From Casuarina equisetifolia (lineage: Eukaryota > Streptophyta > Magnoliopsida > Fagales > Casuarinaceae), in the NCBI GenBank assembly GCA_028551475.1, contig CM052355.1:12512129-12576128 (forward strand): a stretch of 64,000 nucleotides of DNA, given 5' to 3'. Both the position numbers and the translations under genes were made by a program. Positions within the stretch are counted from its first letter, which is position 1; each line of letters begins with the position of its first letter. Below, piece after piece: positions 11,701-23,900 of this stretch. The notes beneath the pieces are model-generated. The model ran no database searches and was not told the DNA's origin. It saw only the letters and a list, made by a program, of their open reading frames with translations.

Positions 11701-13202
11701 CCTGCCCAGTCCCAGTACTGTCCCAATCATACGGTCCTGGAACAAACAAAAATGGGTTAAAAGGTAACCTGACAAGAACTATCAAATGTAAACTTGGCAA
11801 CAGACAAAAGCTTGCATTTAAAGGTAGGCATGTATAAAATGTCATAGAATATGACAAAAGAAGAAATACAAACAATCCCAATATATGTGACTGCCACACT
11901 ACTATTATCAAGTAGTTTGACCCAAATGGGGTTGGATGTATAGGACCTAATGTTATCCATGCATGTGAGGTCACACGTAATGTGGTCACTCACCCCTGAG
12001 TCAATTAGCCAATCAGATAAAGACGAAGTTTTTGTAAGGAAGAAAAAGTACCTGCGAAGTTTGTCATGGGCTCAATAGGCCCAAAGCGGCTAAGGAGCTA
12101 AACCACCTGCTGATACTGCTTATGTGTGAGAGTCTGGCCAAAAGGAGTAACTTGTTGCACTGGGGTAGTATTACTCACAAGAGGTAAGGATTGCTCTCCT
12201 GAATCAGCACTCACTGCATGTGCTGAACTACTGTTGCCGTCTTTCTTCTTTTGATTTCTAGGACAATTAGGATATCCAACCAACTGATAACATCTATCCT
12301 TGGTGTAACCCAGACGCTGACAGTGATCACAAAAAAATGACTTGGACACCCTTTAGCCAAATCTAACACTAGAGAAAGATCACGAATTACCAACCGTAGA
12401 AGAACAATTATCACACCGACTAGTCCTAAACCCCCCCTCCAAGTGATATGAGAGTTTGTATAATGAAGGCAGATAAGTCAGGTTTGACATTATCAACTTG
12501 CAAACTACATTGATGTTCTTCATTAGTGATTAGTAAAAAAACCTCATCTAGGGATGACATATTAGTACGTGAAGTGACATTACTGCGCACAGTAGTATAT
12601 ACAGGCTGAAGACCCAAAAGAAAGCAAATGACCCATCCAGATTCTCTCTCTGCTGTCAGTAATGCTAGGAAATCACAAGTGCATTTTGTACACTTGCATT
12701 TGATAATCGGTAGACACTTATCCAGTTCAGCCCAAAGATCACTAAGCCGAGAAAAATATGTGGCAACAGGTTCATTCGGTTATTGCTTGACTTCTCCAAT
12801 CCATTGTTCCAGATCATAATGATAAGTCCTTGTAATTTTAAAATAACGAGTCTCCAACATCTTCCAAGTAGCACTAGTAGTATGACACATAGAAATCGAA
12901 TTACCGATCTCAGGAGAGGATGAGTGCATCAACCAAGAAAGCACGATCAGGTTGCATTTATCCCAAAGATTGGCTCGGGGGTCATCATCAACAGGCTTGG
13001 GCAACTTGCCATTCAAGAATGCAAGTTTATCCCTAGATCCAAAGGCAATGAGCATCTTGCGCCTCCAAGGGAAGTAATTTGAGGATCCCGTGAGAAGTTG
13101 GGGAACCAAAACGATGATAGAAATATCGTTGGCAGCAAGGTGAACTGGATCTGGCATTTTGGCTAAATTTCCATGCTTGGAAGGCTTAGATCTGGAGCTC
13201 AT
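8759..13202 (-). pseudogene. Copia-2 gag-pol, multiply broken
   Basis: On the minus strand gag starts at the ATG at 13202 (MSSRSKPSKHG...) and contains the gag domain with a SSNYFPWRRKM segment. A zinc knuckle at about 12310-12345 reads CDHCQRLGYTKDRC, with tyrosine in place of the usual histidine. Protease remnants are near 11940-11990. Integrase is at 10717-11304 with SNNGSEF, TPQQNGVVE and a FWGE segment. A spacer rich in SPT repeats is at about 10500-10596. RT is at 9764-10141 (GFKWVDKVK, DVHNAFLHGDL, YGLKQASR) and about 9330-9640. RNase H is at 8759-9316 (TRPDI, CDSDW, SSSEAEYR, HFIREK). Stops and frameshifts separate these pieces, so no polyprotein is made. Confidence 0.9.
10453..10596 (-). 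repeat. Short tandem codon repeats in Copia-2 integrase-RT spacer
   Basis: Units of about 15 bases such as GTGGGTGACGCCACA recur with variation on the plus strand. On the coding (minus) strand they read as repeats of SPT followed by two residues (ASPTKASPTEASPT and similar). This is a low-complexity linker inside the element's pol frame. Confidence 0.75.
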
Positions 13203-13684
13203 GGCTGCAACAACGTGTAGTGGTGCAAACGACAGCGAAAACTGCGAAAAAATTTCAGCGACGGTGGCAGTGGCGGCTGAAAAGAAATAGTGGCAGAAAA
13301 TAGCCACAAACGGTGGCAAACAACCAATGACGGTGACGAAAAGCGGCAGCCAAGAAGATGCGACAAAAACGGCTATGAAAACCAGTCGAAACGGCGACAA
13401 CGGTGGTGGAAAGCAACAGCCGAAAAGAAACAGTGGCAAAAAAGTCCTCAAACGATGGCAAACGACTGACGACGATGGCGGAAGATGGCAGTCAAGAAGG
13501 TGTGACAAAAACGGCAGTGAAAACTGGTTGGATCGGTGACAAACAGGCAGTAATGGCAACGGAAAGCGACGGCAGTGGTAGGAAGCGGCGGCCGATAATA
13601 CACAAATCGGGTCGCCAAACCAGGTGGGGATCCAAGGTAATAGGCCTGAATGCGTGACCAAAATACGAGTCCGAACCGGATCAA

Positions 13685-14332
13685 AATGTTGCATTTATAC
13701 CGTTTAATGAAACGATGCGCTCTGTTTTAATGAAACGGGGCACTTGGGAACCAACCAAAAACGGTGCACAGAGACGGGGTGACAAAATGGTGTGTTTAGT
13801 TCCTAGACAAAACGTGTTGTTTAATCGTTTAATAAAACAATACGTTGAGGAGAGGGTGAAGAAACCCTAACCCTAAATCAAAACGGTGTGCTTAACCGAT
13901 TAGTAAAACAGTGCATTGAGGAACTGGATGGGGAAACCCTAATCCAAAGATAAAACGCGCCGTTTGGAAGGGACAAAACAGTGCATTTGGAAAGGAACTA
14001 AATAAGCCCTAACCCTAGGCCAAAATAGTTCGTTTAGGTAGGCAAACCCTAACCCTAGACAAAACGCGCCGTTTTGAGCCACGGCTGCGATTCCATTCGA
14101 TGGTCATAGCAGAAGACAGAAAAGACCAAAAAACGAACGGAAATTAGCCAAAGGAACGAAAAAAAAAACCAAAAAAACACGATTTAAAAGCAAATCGGTC
14201 TTTGAATCAAGGAATCAAGACAAAAAAAATCCTACTTTGGCTCTAAACTGTGTAGAGGACAAAAAAAGGACAAGAAAAGAGAGAAAAGCTTACCGAAACG
14301 AAAACGGATTCCTTAGGCAGGCTCCGATACCA
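13685..14332 (-). other. Copia-2 leader with recurring telomere-like and AAACG motifs
   Basis: This is the untranslated stretch between the 5' LTR/primer site and gag. On the plus strand it contains several AAACCCTAACCCTA-type words (about 13862, 13923, 14004, 14045), interspersed with repeats of the kind AAAACGGTGC and AAACGCGCCGTTT. There is no long open frame. Confidence 0.6.
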
Positions 14333-14576
14333 TCTAAGAAACCAAAAACAACCAAGGAAACCGAGATCGAAGACAGAAACTGAAAAAGCTCTCCTCTCAA
14401 AACTTGATCAAACTTGATTAAGAAAAAATCAACCTATTTGGTTATACAAATAGATTGATTACGCGACTGTGAATCGTGTCGCGTCCTTGGGCCGGGTTGG
14501 ACAGGCCCAAACTCGGCACTTAATTAAAAAAAGAATGTTGGGCCGTATAATGGCCCAACCTAATATAAACTCAACA
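14333..14576 (-). repeat. Copia-2 5' LTR
   Basis: This 244-bp repeat is paired with 8409-8655. It is followed by the target duplication ATATC at 14577-14581 and preceded by the primer site at 14320-14332. Confidence 0.9.
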
Positions 14577-15545
14577 ATATCTTCCAACTCATAAATTAGT
14601 TTTGAGTTAGACTATAAAACTATTTCTAATACATTTTTATTACAAATTGTTCGTTTATCATGAAAATAGAAATTAACATTTTGATTCCAAAATTTCCCAA
14701 CAGTTTACAGTAATTGAATGTGAAACTTTGGTTACAGCTGAAGTGACGATAAGAGAGAAAAAGGTGAAAGTAATAATTGGGACACACACATGGCAGGAAG
14801 CAGCTGTAGCAGCCGATGTTGGAGGCCAAGCTCATTTCGTTTGCAGCGCCAGCTATCACTCCAACTCTAACGCCACTTCGTTGGCCTTTTCTGATACAAA
14901 TGGCCAAAAATGTCTCCGACTAAATAAATTGTATTGCAGATATGGTTCATGTCTACAACTGGCGGAGGATCATAGTGATTTATGAAGATGGAGCATATGG
15001 TGGTGACTCCGGCAAGTCAGCAATTTTATCTGAGGCTCTCCGCAATGTTGGTTCTGAAATTGAGTACCGGCTGGTTCTCCCACCACACTCTTTGGTATCC
15101 GATCCTAAAAAGTCTGTCCAAGAGGAGCTGTCTAAGCTGCATAAAACGCAGTGTCGATTTTTTTTTGTTCTTCAGTCGTCAATAGAGATGGTGACTCATT
15201 TATTCAGAGAAGATAAGCAGATGGGACTTGTAGGGAGAGCCTCGGCTTGGATTATCACGGAGGGCATTGCGAATTTGCCGGACTTTGTCAACAATTCCGT
15301 CATATCCTCTCTGGAAGGTGCGTTAGGAATTAATACTAACTACTCCCACACAGACAGTTCAGAGTATCAAGAATTTTGTGCCCCGTTTCAGAAAATTTTC
15401 AGAACCCGGTATCCAGATGAACATAACTCAGATCCTGGAATTTATGCCCTGCGAGCGTACGATAGCATAATTAGAGTTGTCGCCGAAGCAATAGAGAAAA
15501 TGCCTAGAAACGATGCTAGTCCAAAGCTGATATAAAATATGTTAG

Positions 15546-15903
15546 TGTTATGGGTTGTGTTGGTTACTTCTTGTGTTGGGTTGTAACTTAAATTATATTA
15601 TGTTGTGTTTGTTAATGGGCTTTGTTGTTTAGGCCCAAGGTAGAAGTGTGGGTGTTGCGATATAAGAACATCGTAGGAACATTCTGGGGGGTCTGTCTAT
15701 TTTGTGATCTTTGTTGTAGTGAAAGTTCAGTGGACAGGTTGGGCTCCCTTTTGAGCTCAAATTGTTATCTTTTCCTTCGTTGGGTGTAACTTCTTCACCA
15801 TTCCTCGACGAAGACGTGTCCGTCCGAATCCCTGTGAGGATTTCGTGCTCCAAGGCCCTATCACCAGGTCTAGAGCTGCGCAGGTTACTTCATACCAGCA
15901 ACA
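15546..15903 (+). mobile_element. Solo LTR inserted in GLR-B exon 2
   Basis: A 358-bp insert starts TGTTATGGG, ends CCAGCAACA and is flanked by the 5-bp duplication GTTAG (15541-15545 and 15904-15908). GLR-D and GLR-C have uninterrupted exon sequence at this place. TG..CA ends plus target duplication and no internal genes indicate a solo LTR left after LTR-LTR recombination. Its 3' third is related to 60124-60248. Confidence 0.88.
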
Positions 15904-17906
15904 GTTAGCAAGCAATTTCTCTGGTTTAAGTGGCAAAATACGTTTTGAATCGGAACAGCTCTCGGACACTCCTATATTGAGGATTATAAACGTAGTCGGG
16001 AAGACATAAAAGGAAATAGACTCTTGGACACCAAAGTTTGGGTTCTCAGGAAGAAGCATAGGAAAAGATGTTTTTGATACCCAACGTCTTTTGTCGGTCC
16101 AGTAATTTGGCCTGGGAACCTACAACGCGCTCCGAAAGGTTGGGAAATGCCTACTAATGAAAAACCACTAAAAATTGGAGTTCCAGCGAGAGCAAAATTT
16201 AAGAAGCTTACAAAGGTTGAGTATGGGGAGACGTCGAATCAGAACAAATATTATGGTTTCTGCATTCGACTTTTCTTTAAGGGGCTTGAACTCTTGGATT
16301 ATGATATGCCTTACAAATTTGAGGCATATAATGGCACCAACACTGATCTGGTTTTTCGTGTCCATAACAAGGTAACATCTTTTTCTTTGCCACTTGTAGT
16401 GGGAAGTCCTTAATCATTATATAATAAGATTCTCTATGAAAACAAACTTCGATTGGTACTACTCTGCACTTATCATTCAAATATAGTTGTTTGATCCGAT
16501 TATATCTGATATCTTTTCTGTTATCTGTCAAGAAAAAGCAGCGAAACCTTAATTAACTAATCTGGCTAGTAGTTATAGCCTGGTTTTATACTTGATTGTT
16601 TTGTTTTTTTCCTTCCTTCTGTACATGGCTAGGATTAGCTCTGATTATAATGTATGCTTGTCATGTTGGGTGAAATAAAGACTTATGATGCTGCCATTGG
16701 CGATATAACTATACTAGCCGCCCGGTTGCAATACTTGGATTTTACTCTTCCGTTTCTTACGGAGTCTGGTTTGGCAATAGTAATTCCGATGAAACCTCGA
16801 AGACCACCATTCACGTTTACCACGCCTTTCACCTGGCGAATGTGGCTTGACTGGTGTCATCCTGCTGTACACGATAATCATTGTTTGGTTCCTAGATCGC
16901 CAATCCAGTCCTGATTTTGGTGGCCCATGGAAGAATCAGATCAGCAATGCACTTTGGTTCACCTTCTCCTCTCTATTCTTTTCTCATGGTAAGTATTTAA
17001 TGATATAGAGCCAATGAAATTCTATTATTGCTTAACAGCAATCTGAAAGTGTTGCACTATGACATTACCCATTTTTTGCCTAACATAATTAACCTGCAGT
17101 CCCCTGTCAAAAATTTGTTCGAATTGTCTAAGTGAATGTGAGATCCATTCTTTGAACCGTAAAGTGCAGCTTTAAATTGGCCAAACATATCCCCTCCCAC
17201 CACGAAAAACATGTGGTGGAGAGATAGGTAGTTAAAGAGGAATATCAACACGGCAAAAGGTTATCCTGAAAAGCGTGAGTTCTGTTTTTTTGGAAAAAGT
17301 ATGGTCAAATGTTGTGAGAATGCTTCTGAAAACAATAAAGATTCCTTTACTTATGTTGGAAGCACTAATACCACATGGTTTCATGTCGTATGGGAGAAAC
17401 TCCACAACAACTTAACACGTTTGGCTGTGGCAGTGTGGCTCATTGTCGTGTTGATCCTAAGCTCGAGCTACACTGCAAGTCTGTCATCAATGCCCACTGT
17501 GCAACAACTGCAACCAAAGATAGATATTGACCGGTTGAAGAGGAACAATGTGAAAGTTGGTTGCAGTTGCAGTGGCAATTCCCACGTACGGAAATATATG
17601 GAAAATGTGCTTGAGTTCAAGTCAGAGAATATTGGGAACGTCGGCACCGAGGACAACTACGCGATGGAACTCAAAAGCAACAATATAGCTGCTGCCATTC
17701 TTGAAGTCCCATATGAGAAACTTTTCCTCGATAACTATTGCGAGGGATACACTCGCGTCACAAGTTCCATCAGATTTGGAGGTTTTGGCTTTGTGAGTAG
17801 AAACTGAAACATTACAGAAAACATTAAGAACTGCGTAACATTTCTGAGTTTGTACCCCCTTCTCCATTGCCACTTCCCCGCTGTAGCATACCACTAAATC
17901 ATCTTG

Positions 17907-19110
17907 GCCACGTCAACAACAAAAGAACCAGTCAGCTGTGTTTGAGAAGACCAGTTAGTTAATACGTGGAAGTTAGTTGTCCAGTCAGTTACTTTATTGG
18001 AGTTAGTTGTAACAGAAATAAGAGTAGTGTTGTTTAAGGGCTTTTAATGTTTGTTTCAATTAGAAGAGTTAGTTATTTCTATTACCACGACTAACTAGAA
18101 TAAATACTAGAAGTAGGAGGGAGGGAGGGGCATTGGAGTTCTATATTGTCTTCTATGTAAATAGTTAAAAGGTCTTGGGTTCCATCAAAGAAATCTCACT
18201 ATTCTTATTCTTGTATTCTTTAAAGATTGGTAGAAAAGTTAAGCTTGCTAAGCCTCATTTGGTTGTTTCAACTGTGGATTCCTTTCATCATGTTACCCAT
18301 TTGTTTGCTAAATCTCAAATTGAGTTTCTGGACCATTGCAACGTGGTATTAGAGATGCCCAGAAGCAATTAAGAGAGGGATTTGATTGGGGATCTTGGAG
18401 CAAAGGAGTTATTTGACATTATGCAACGAATTTTTGTAGCTCTCAATGTGAAGATTGATACTATAGCGGCAAGGATTGATGTTTCCAAGGATAAGGTTGA
18501 ATGTTATTCCACTTGAAATGGGGGAAATTGCAATCCGGAGGATAGGCGGTCGCATTCTAGCCAAATTCATCCATAAATAATCCAATTAGAGTTTCCTAAA
18601 TTTGAAGGTAATGATCCTACTTGGTGGATTGATAATCACTTCAACTTTTTGATTACCATGGTACATCCCAAGAGGATAGGGTTTAAATAGCACCTAGATG
18701 GAGAAGCACATATGATTTATTAACTTTTTAAGAAAGAACATGGTGATGGCATAATCACATGGCAACTTTTAATGTATGAGCTCATGAAGTAGTTTGGCCC
18801 CTCCATTCTTGTTGATCATTTTGATGAATTGGTGAACTTGAAGCAGATGAGGTTTGTCCATGATTACCAGTGACAAATCGGTAAGTTCCTTCTTCACTCT
18901 GGACATTTAAATGATGATCAAAATATTAGATATTTCATTAATAGCTTGAAAGAAAGAATTAGGTTGGATGTAATTGCTCCTAATTATCTAACTCTTTCTA
19001 TTGCAATTGGTTTTGCTTGGTTGTTTGAGGCTAAAGAAATGGCCACCCAAAATTTTATTAGTTCCATCCCTAAGAAGCAAAATGTAGTTGTTGGAGGGAA
19101 GCATAAGTAG
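17907..19110 (+). mobile_element. Ty3/gypsy fragment: LTR, primer site and gag
   Basis: Homology to the GLR-D locus stops near 17900. A probable LTR runs to about 18340 and ends TTGCA. It is followed at 18344 by TGGTATTAGAGAT, a variant tRNA-Met primer site. From 18590 translation shows a gypsy-type gag (FEGNDPTWWIDNHFNF, then VHDYQ and SLKERIRLDV segments) with several stops, ending near 19110. No protease or pol follows, so the element is truncated. It removes the place where GLR-B exon 5 should be. The LTR start is uncertain by some tens of bases. Confidence 0.7.
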
Positions 19111-20590
19111 TGTTAGAGCTCCATGAGCTATGATTCAAGCAAGCACACTAACAAGAATAGCAACATGTGATCTTATGCAAAATACACAGATCAAGGCACA
19201 CACACATACCAAGAGAATACAATATTTTGGAGTTTTTTGGCCAAGTCATGCCTACATCCACTATCACCATTTATGGCCCCTTCTCCTTCTCATTAGGAAT
19301 AATTTGGAGTACATTTTTGCTTTGCCGGATTGCTACAATAATGCGCAGCAATAGCAGTAGCATGCTACTACGTGGAGACTTTCTCTCTCTCACAAGCTCT
19401 CTCCATGACCAAGCCAACATTCTTTCTCCTAGCCAACAGTCTGCTAGTTAGAAACGGTATTAAGAAGACTTACTTTCAGTTGATATATGCATAATCCTTG
19501 CAATCATTTATAAGAGTAGCCCAAAAGAAAGCTAGGTCTAAGATAATTCAAAACGTTATGACTAGGGCTTGTTCACACTAAGATGATTACTTTGGACTTA
19601 AACACCCCTAGCAATTCGCTTAAAGTGAAGGAGGATTTAGTTGCCCCCATCACAACTTTACCAACAAAGGGCTAATTCTTGGAAAAAGGTATTTGTACAC
19701 CCATAATTATATGGTGCTTTCTCAGCCTTCAAAGCAAAACCACTTATTGACTTGAAAAAAATGATAGGAACAAGGGGGCCTAGCTCTGTCGATTCTGATG
19801 AATACGAAAGAACTAGAAATTTACAAGAAAAATTTATAAAAATTTATAGTCAATCTGAAAACTAGCTTAACTAGTTTCTCTATCTAGGTTAACATCAAGT
19901 CATGTCTAATTAGGTACCCAAATGGCTAACTCAATAGGGAGTTTCAGAAACTAGCTAACATATTCCATTTTGTTCTAGGCCTATAATACTTGTCAGAAAT
20001 AGGTTTTTGAAATGAACTAACATTTGGTGACTATTCGGTCACGATTCAAACATAAGTCCAATATTTGTTTGAGAGTGTGATAGAGCAAACATCTGTCGAT
20101 CTTTATTTTCACTTACCACAATTAAGGGACGAGATGCTATTTTTGTAGGGACTTGAACGATTGGCAACAATAAAACATGCATGCAATTATAAGAACACCA
20201 AAATTTATATAGGTTAGCAATATGTTCAAATTACAAAGTTTGGGGTTTACAGTTTTTTCTTTTTAATGGCTTGATCTCACAAATTTGTGATTCCCTCTTA
20301 CCAAAATCAAACCATAGTTATATGTTACACCTACTAATCTAATTGTCCTAATGACGTGACAAGGCAACTACTCGCTCATAAGCAAAAATTACGATCTTAC
20401 CATCATTATAGGTGTCCTAAAAATCTTAAATGTCCAGATAGCTGTTACATCCTAAAAGAAAATTATGATTGTATCCTTATCACTTGTTCGTAGTCCACGC
20501 TCATAGATCTTACCATACTTCGGTGGCATACAAAGGATATGAGCTGTGTGGTGCCAGTACGGCCTAGTACCGGATTGGAATTTCGCATCA
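19111..20590 (+). other. Intergenic, repeat-like, no gene recognised
   Basis: The stretch begins TGTTAGAGCTCC and reads like decayed retroelement DNA, but I could not assign any coding domain. Short open frames at 19130-19451 show no known motif. Confidence 0.4.
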
Positions 20591-20982
20591 AAATAATTGG
20601 CTCATATTTGGGCAATCCTTACCTGCTTTTCAAAACCCCTCTTAAGTATTCGGGTTGAAGGTTCCGGATTTTATCGCTCACCGCGGGAAACGCGGATTGC
20701 TGTCCACGAGCTGCTTCTTGTCAACTTACAGTCAGCTTCTTGTCACACACCAAGTCAAATGAGTTAAATTTTACACCCCACTGCACGTAACTCAATTTAA
20801 TGCTGTCCACAGACTCAGTCCATCTTAGTCCAGTCGGCTTGTTGAAGTTTCACGCCCAGTTTCCTCCCCCTTTTTTTATTTTTTATTTGTTTTTTACTTC
20901 AAAAACTTTTCCAGCCATTTCGTTCTTGGCAATTAGCAAGGACTCATGCTAATCAATAGCTCCCTATCGCAAAATTTCCCCC
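20591..20982 (+). promoter_or_regulatory. Upstream region of GLR-C
   Basis: This non-coding stretch lies before the GLR-C start codon. It contains a near-direct repeat (GCTGCTTCTTGTCA at about 20709 and CAGCTTCTTGTCA at about 20732) and a T-rich tract at 20868-20897 with no clear TATA box. Its promoter role is inferred from position only. Confidence 0.35.
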
Positions 20983-23900
20983 ATGGCTTTCTCTGTGGTA
21001 ACGGTTAGCACAATCTCAAGACTCCTTTCACTGATCTCTTTTCTTCTCATCCTTTACCATGGAGCTGAATTCGCCGTTGCGAAAGAAGTTATGAACATAG
21101 GTGCTATCGTTGATGGTGGTTCCCGTATGGGCAAAGAAGAGAAAACGGGCATGGAAATCGCGGTTCAGAACTTCAACAAAATCTCAAAGACTCGCGAACT
21201 CTCTCTCCACATCCGGCACGCTCATAGAATTACTTCTGTAGGTTAGTATGTCTCTATGTATTACAGATCTAGTACTTCTCTAAACTGAAAATATTAGTAC
21301 ATTTACCCTGATGAAGTATACGAATTCTGATGGCAGCTAAAGAGCTGATTGAAGAGAATAATGCTACAGTGATTATTGGCATGCACACATGGAAGGAAGC
21401 AACGCTGGTTGCCGATGTTGGAAAGCAATATCAACTTCCGGTTGTTTCATTTGCAGCCCCCGCCGTTATTCCCCCACTGATGCCACTTCGTTGGCCATTC
21501 TTAATACAGGTGGCTAAAAATGGTTCTGAAGAAACAAAATGCATTGCTGATATTGTTCGCGCGTATAATTGGCAAAGGGTCATAGTGATTTATGAAGATG
21601 ACGTATATGGCGGTGATTTCGGGAAGTTAGAACTTTTATCTGAGGCTCTCCGAAATGTCGGTTCGGAAATTGAGTACCTTTTGGTTCTTCCACCACTCTG
21701 TTTTGTGTCGGATGTGGAAAGTATTGTTCACGAAGAGTTGGATAAGCTGCTTAAAATACAATCTCGAGTTTTTATTGTTCTTCACTCATCATTAGATATG
21801 GCGACTCGTTTGTTCAGAGAGGCTAAGCAAATGGGACTTTTAGGGAGAGACTCAGCATGGATAATGGCAGAAAGCATTACGAGCTTTCTGGACTCTGTTG
21901 ACAAGTATGCTATCTCCTCTATGGAAGGTGCACTGGGAATCAAGACTTACTATTCAGAGACCGGCATGTATCAAACTTTCTATTCCCAATTCCGGAAAAA
22001 GTTCAGAACTGAATATCCCGATGAAGATCATTCTGAGCCTGGAATTTATGCTCTGCGAGCATATGATAGCGTTGGAACTGTAACCCAAGCGATTGAGGCC
22101 ATGGCTAGTAACGCCACTAGCCCAAGTATGTTGCTAGATCAAATCTTATCAAGCAATTTCTCTGGTTTAAGCGGCAAAATAAGTTTCGAAGCAGGCCAGC
22201 TCTCTGAAACTCGCGTATTGAGAATTGTAAATGTGGTCGGGAAGAAATACAAAGAATTGGACTACTGGATACCAGATTTTGGATTTGCAGAAACCCCTGT
22301 CATAGAAAGTGCCAAAGTGAGAGACGGTAGAAACGATATCTCTGATGCAGCAACGGGTTTGGCAGGTCCCGTAACATGGCCTGGGAACTCACAACGTGCT
22401 CCCAAAGGTTGGGACATGCCCACGGATGCAAAGCCATTGAAGATTGGAGTTCCGTGGAGAACAGTTTTCGAGAAGTTTGTAAAGATTAACAATGAAGAGA
22501 AACCCGGTCATAAGAAGTACGAAGGTTTCTGCATCCAAATTTTCATGGAGGTGCTAAGCCTTTTAGATTATCAGCTGCCCTATGAATTCGAGCCCTTCAA
22601 GGGCACGTATGATGATCTGGTTAAACATGTCTATAACAAGGTAATAAGTCCACACCCCAGCTTCTGTTTTATTTAAAGACCTAGGAATAATCACCTGTTG
22701 TGTGAATGCATACTGTAAACATGATACTTCAAATGACTCTGCTGATTGTTAAGAAAACTGTTTTGAATCGTTTAAAAAATTACTTTGTATTTTAGAAACT
22801 ATTTCTGAAGCATAAAATTAATAGTAGTCTCGGGAGTTGAACATTTACTCTTTTGACATTTTACATATGAGAGTTGAGTACGTTTATAGTAATATTAAAA
22901 ATTAAAAAAGCAGTTAAATATATATAATTCATGATTGGTTGTGGAAGATTTTTCTCTTTGCTTATTAACTTGCTTGATCCGTTTAAGAGGGCAAATCTAA
23001 GGCTAGAGACAAAGAATCCACGCGGAGAAGCAACGATTCTTTGACTGAAAAAAAAAATTGTTATGACGTTGATAAATGTTTTTTGGTCCTTCTAAGTATA
23101 AACACGGTACCCTCCTGTACAGAGATAATACGAGAGCCTTAATTCTTTTTCCTCCACTCTTGGGTATGTTGTTTTTATTTGTTTCTAATAAAGATGTTTG
23201 CTTGTTATGCGGGTAAAAACAACGGAAGTCTTATGATGCCGCCATTGGCGACATCACTTTGCTGGCCGACCGAATGCGATATGTTGATTTTACTTCGCCG
23301 TACATGGAGTCAAGCTTGGCGATGATAGTTACAGCAAAAGATGAAACCTCGGCTCTGATGTTTCTGAGGCCCTTCACGATGGGAATGTGGGGGGCGAGTG
23401 GTGCCATTTTGATATATACCATGCTAGTAGTTTGGTTCCTGGAGAGCCAATGCAACCCAGAATTTGGTGGCCCTTGGAAGAAACAGATTAGTACTGCACT
23501 TTGGTTCACCTTTTCTTCTCTCTTCTTTGCTCATCGTAAGTGCCATTTCCATAACACAATAACAGTTAAATTCTAAAAGCAGGGTTCTGAATGGAGCAAT
23601 TTCTCGCTTGCGACTCGGAGGACCCCATAACGCCATGTTTCAATTACAGGGGAAAAAATCCATAGCAACCTCAGCCGCGTGGTGATTGTACTCTGGCTTT
23701 TCGTCGTCTTGGTTCTGACATCCAGCTACACGGCTAGTCTTTCTTCAATGCTGACTGTCCAACAACTGCAACCCAATGTTACGGATATAGAATGGCTGAA
23801 GAAGAACAACTTGAAAGTCGGCTGCGAGGGTGATTCATTTGTAAGGGAATATCTGGAGAAAGTTATTAAGTTCAATCCAAGGAACATTTTGAACGTCACC

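Larger units (their letters stand above)
8409..14576 (-). mobile_element. Copia-2: complete but decayed Ty1/copia element
   Basis: This 6.2-kb element lies antisense in intron 1 of GLR-B. It is flanked by the 5-bp target duplication ATATC (8404-8408 and 14577-14581) and bounded by LTRs of 247 and 244 bp. On the minus strand the LTR begins TGTTG and ends TTAGA, so the 3' end is not the usual CA. The primer site TGGTATCGGAGCC lies directly after the 5' LTR (plus 14320-14332). A purine tract adjoins the other LTR (plus 8656-8667 as a pyrimidine run). The LTRs differ by about 11 substitutions and 2 small indels (about 4.5%), so it is older than Copia-1. Confidence 0.93.
7973..17792 (+). pseudogene. 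GLR-B: glutamate receptor-like pseudogene
   Basis: Four of five GLR exons remain: exon 1 7973-8237, exon 2 14738-16371, exon 3 16681-16988 and exon 4 17392-17792. They follow GLR-D closely at nucleotide level. Exon 1 has a signal peptide and the VGKEEKTA-type start of the amino-terminal domain, but ends early at TAG 8189-8191, where GLR-D has CAG. Exon 2 has an 11-bp deletion near 14835, TAA at 14921-14923 (GAA in GLR-D), TAA at 15533-15535, a 358-bp solo LTR, TAA at 16007-16009 (TAC in GLR-D) and a deletion before 16080. Exon 3 has an extra codon and a 2-bp deletion near 16847. The intron 3 acceptor reads GTAT where GLR-D has GTAG (about 17388-17391). Exon 5 is missing; homology stops near 17900 at a gypsy fragment. 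Intron 1 holds Copia-2. No functional receptor can be made. Confidence 0.93.

Noticed and set aside
13203..13694. N-terminal extension of the Copia-2 gag frame
   Set aside because: The part upstream of the ATG at 13202 is leader sequence rich in Cys, Leu and Phe without gag character.
13862..14065. True interstitial telomere array
   Set aside because: The telomere-like words are short, interrupted and confined to a copia leader, so they are not a telomere relic.
14942..15535. A separate functional GLR fragment gene
   Set aside because: It is the middle of GLR-B exon 2, cut off by frame breaks on both sides, with no start or splice context of its own.
15629..15853. Minus-strand open frames of 74 and 100 codons (15629-16059)
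   Set aside because: They lie over the solo LTR and a GLR-B exon on the opposite strand and are shadows.
19130..19451. Overlapping open frames of 74 and 94 codons
   Set aside because: Two frames overlap in repeat-like sequence and neither has a recognisable motif.
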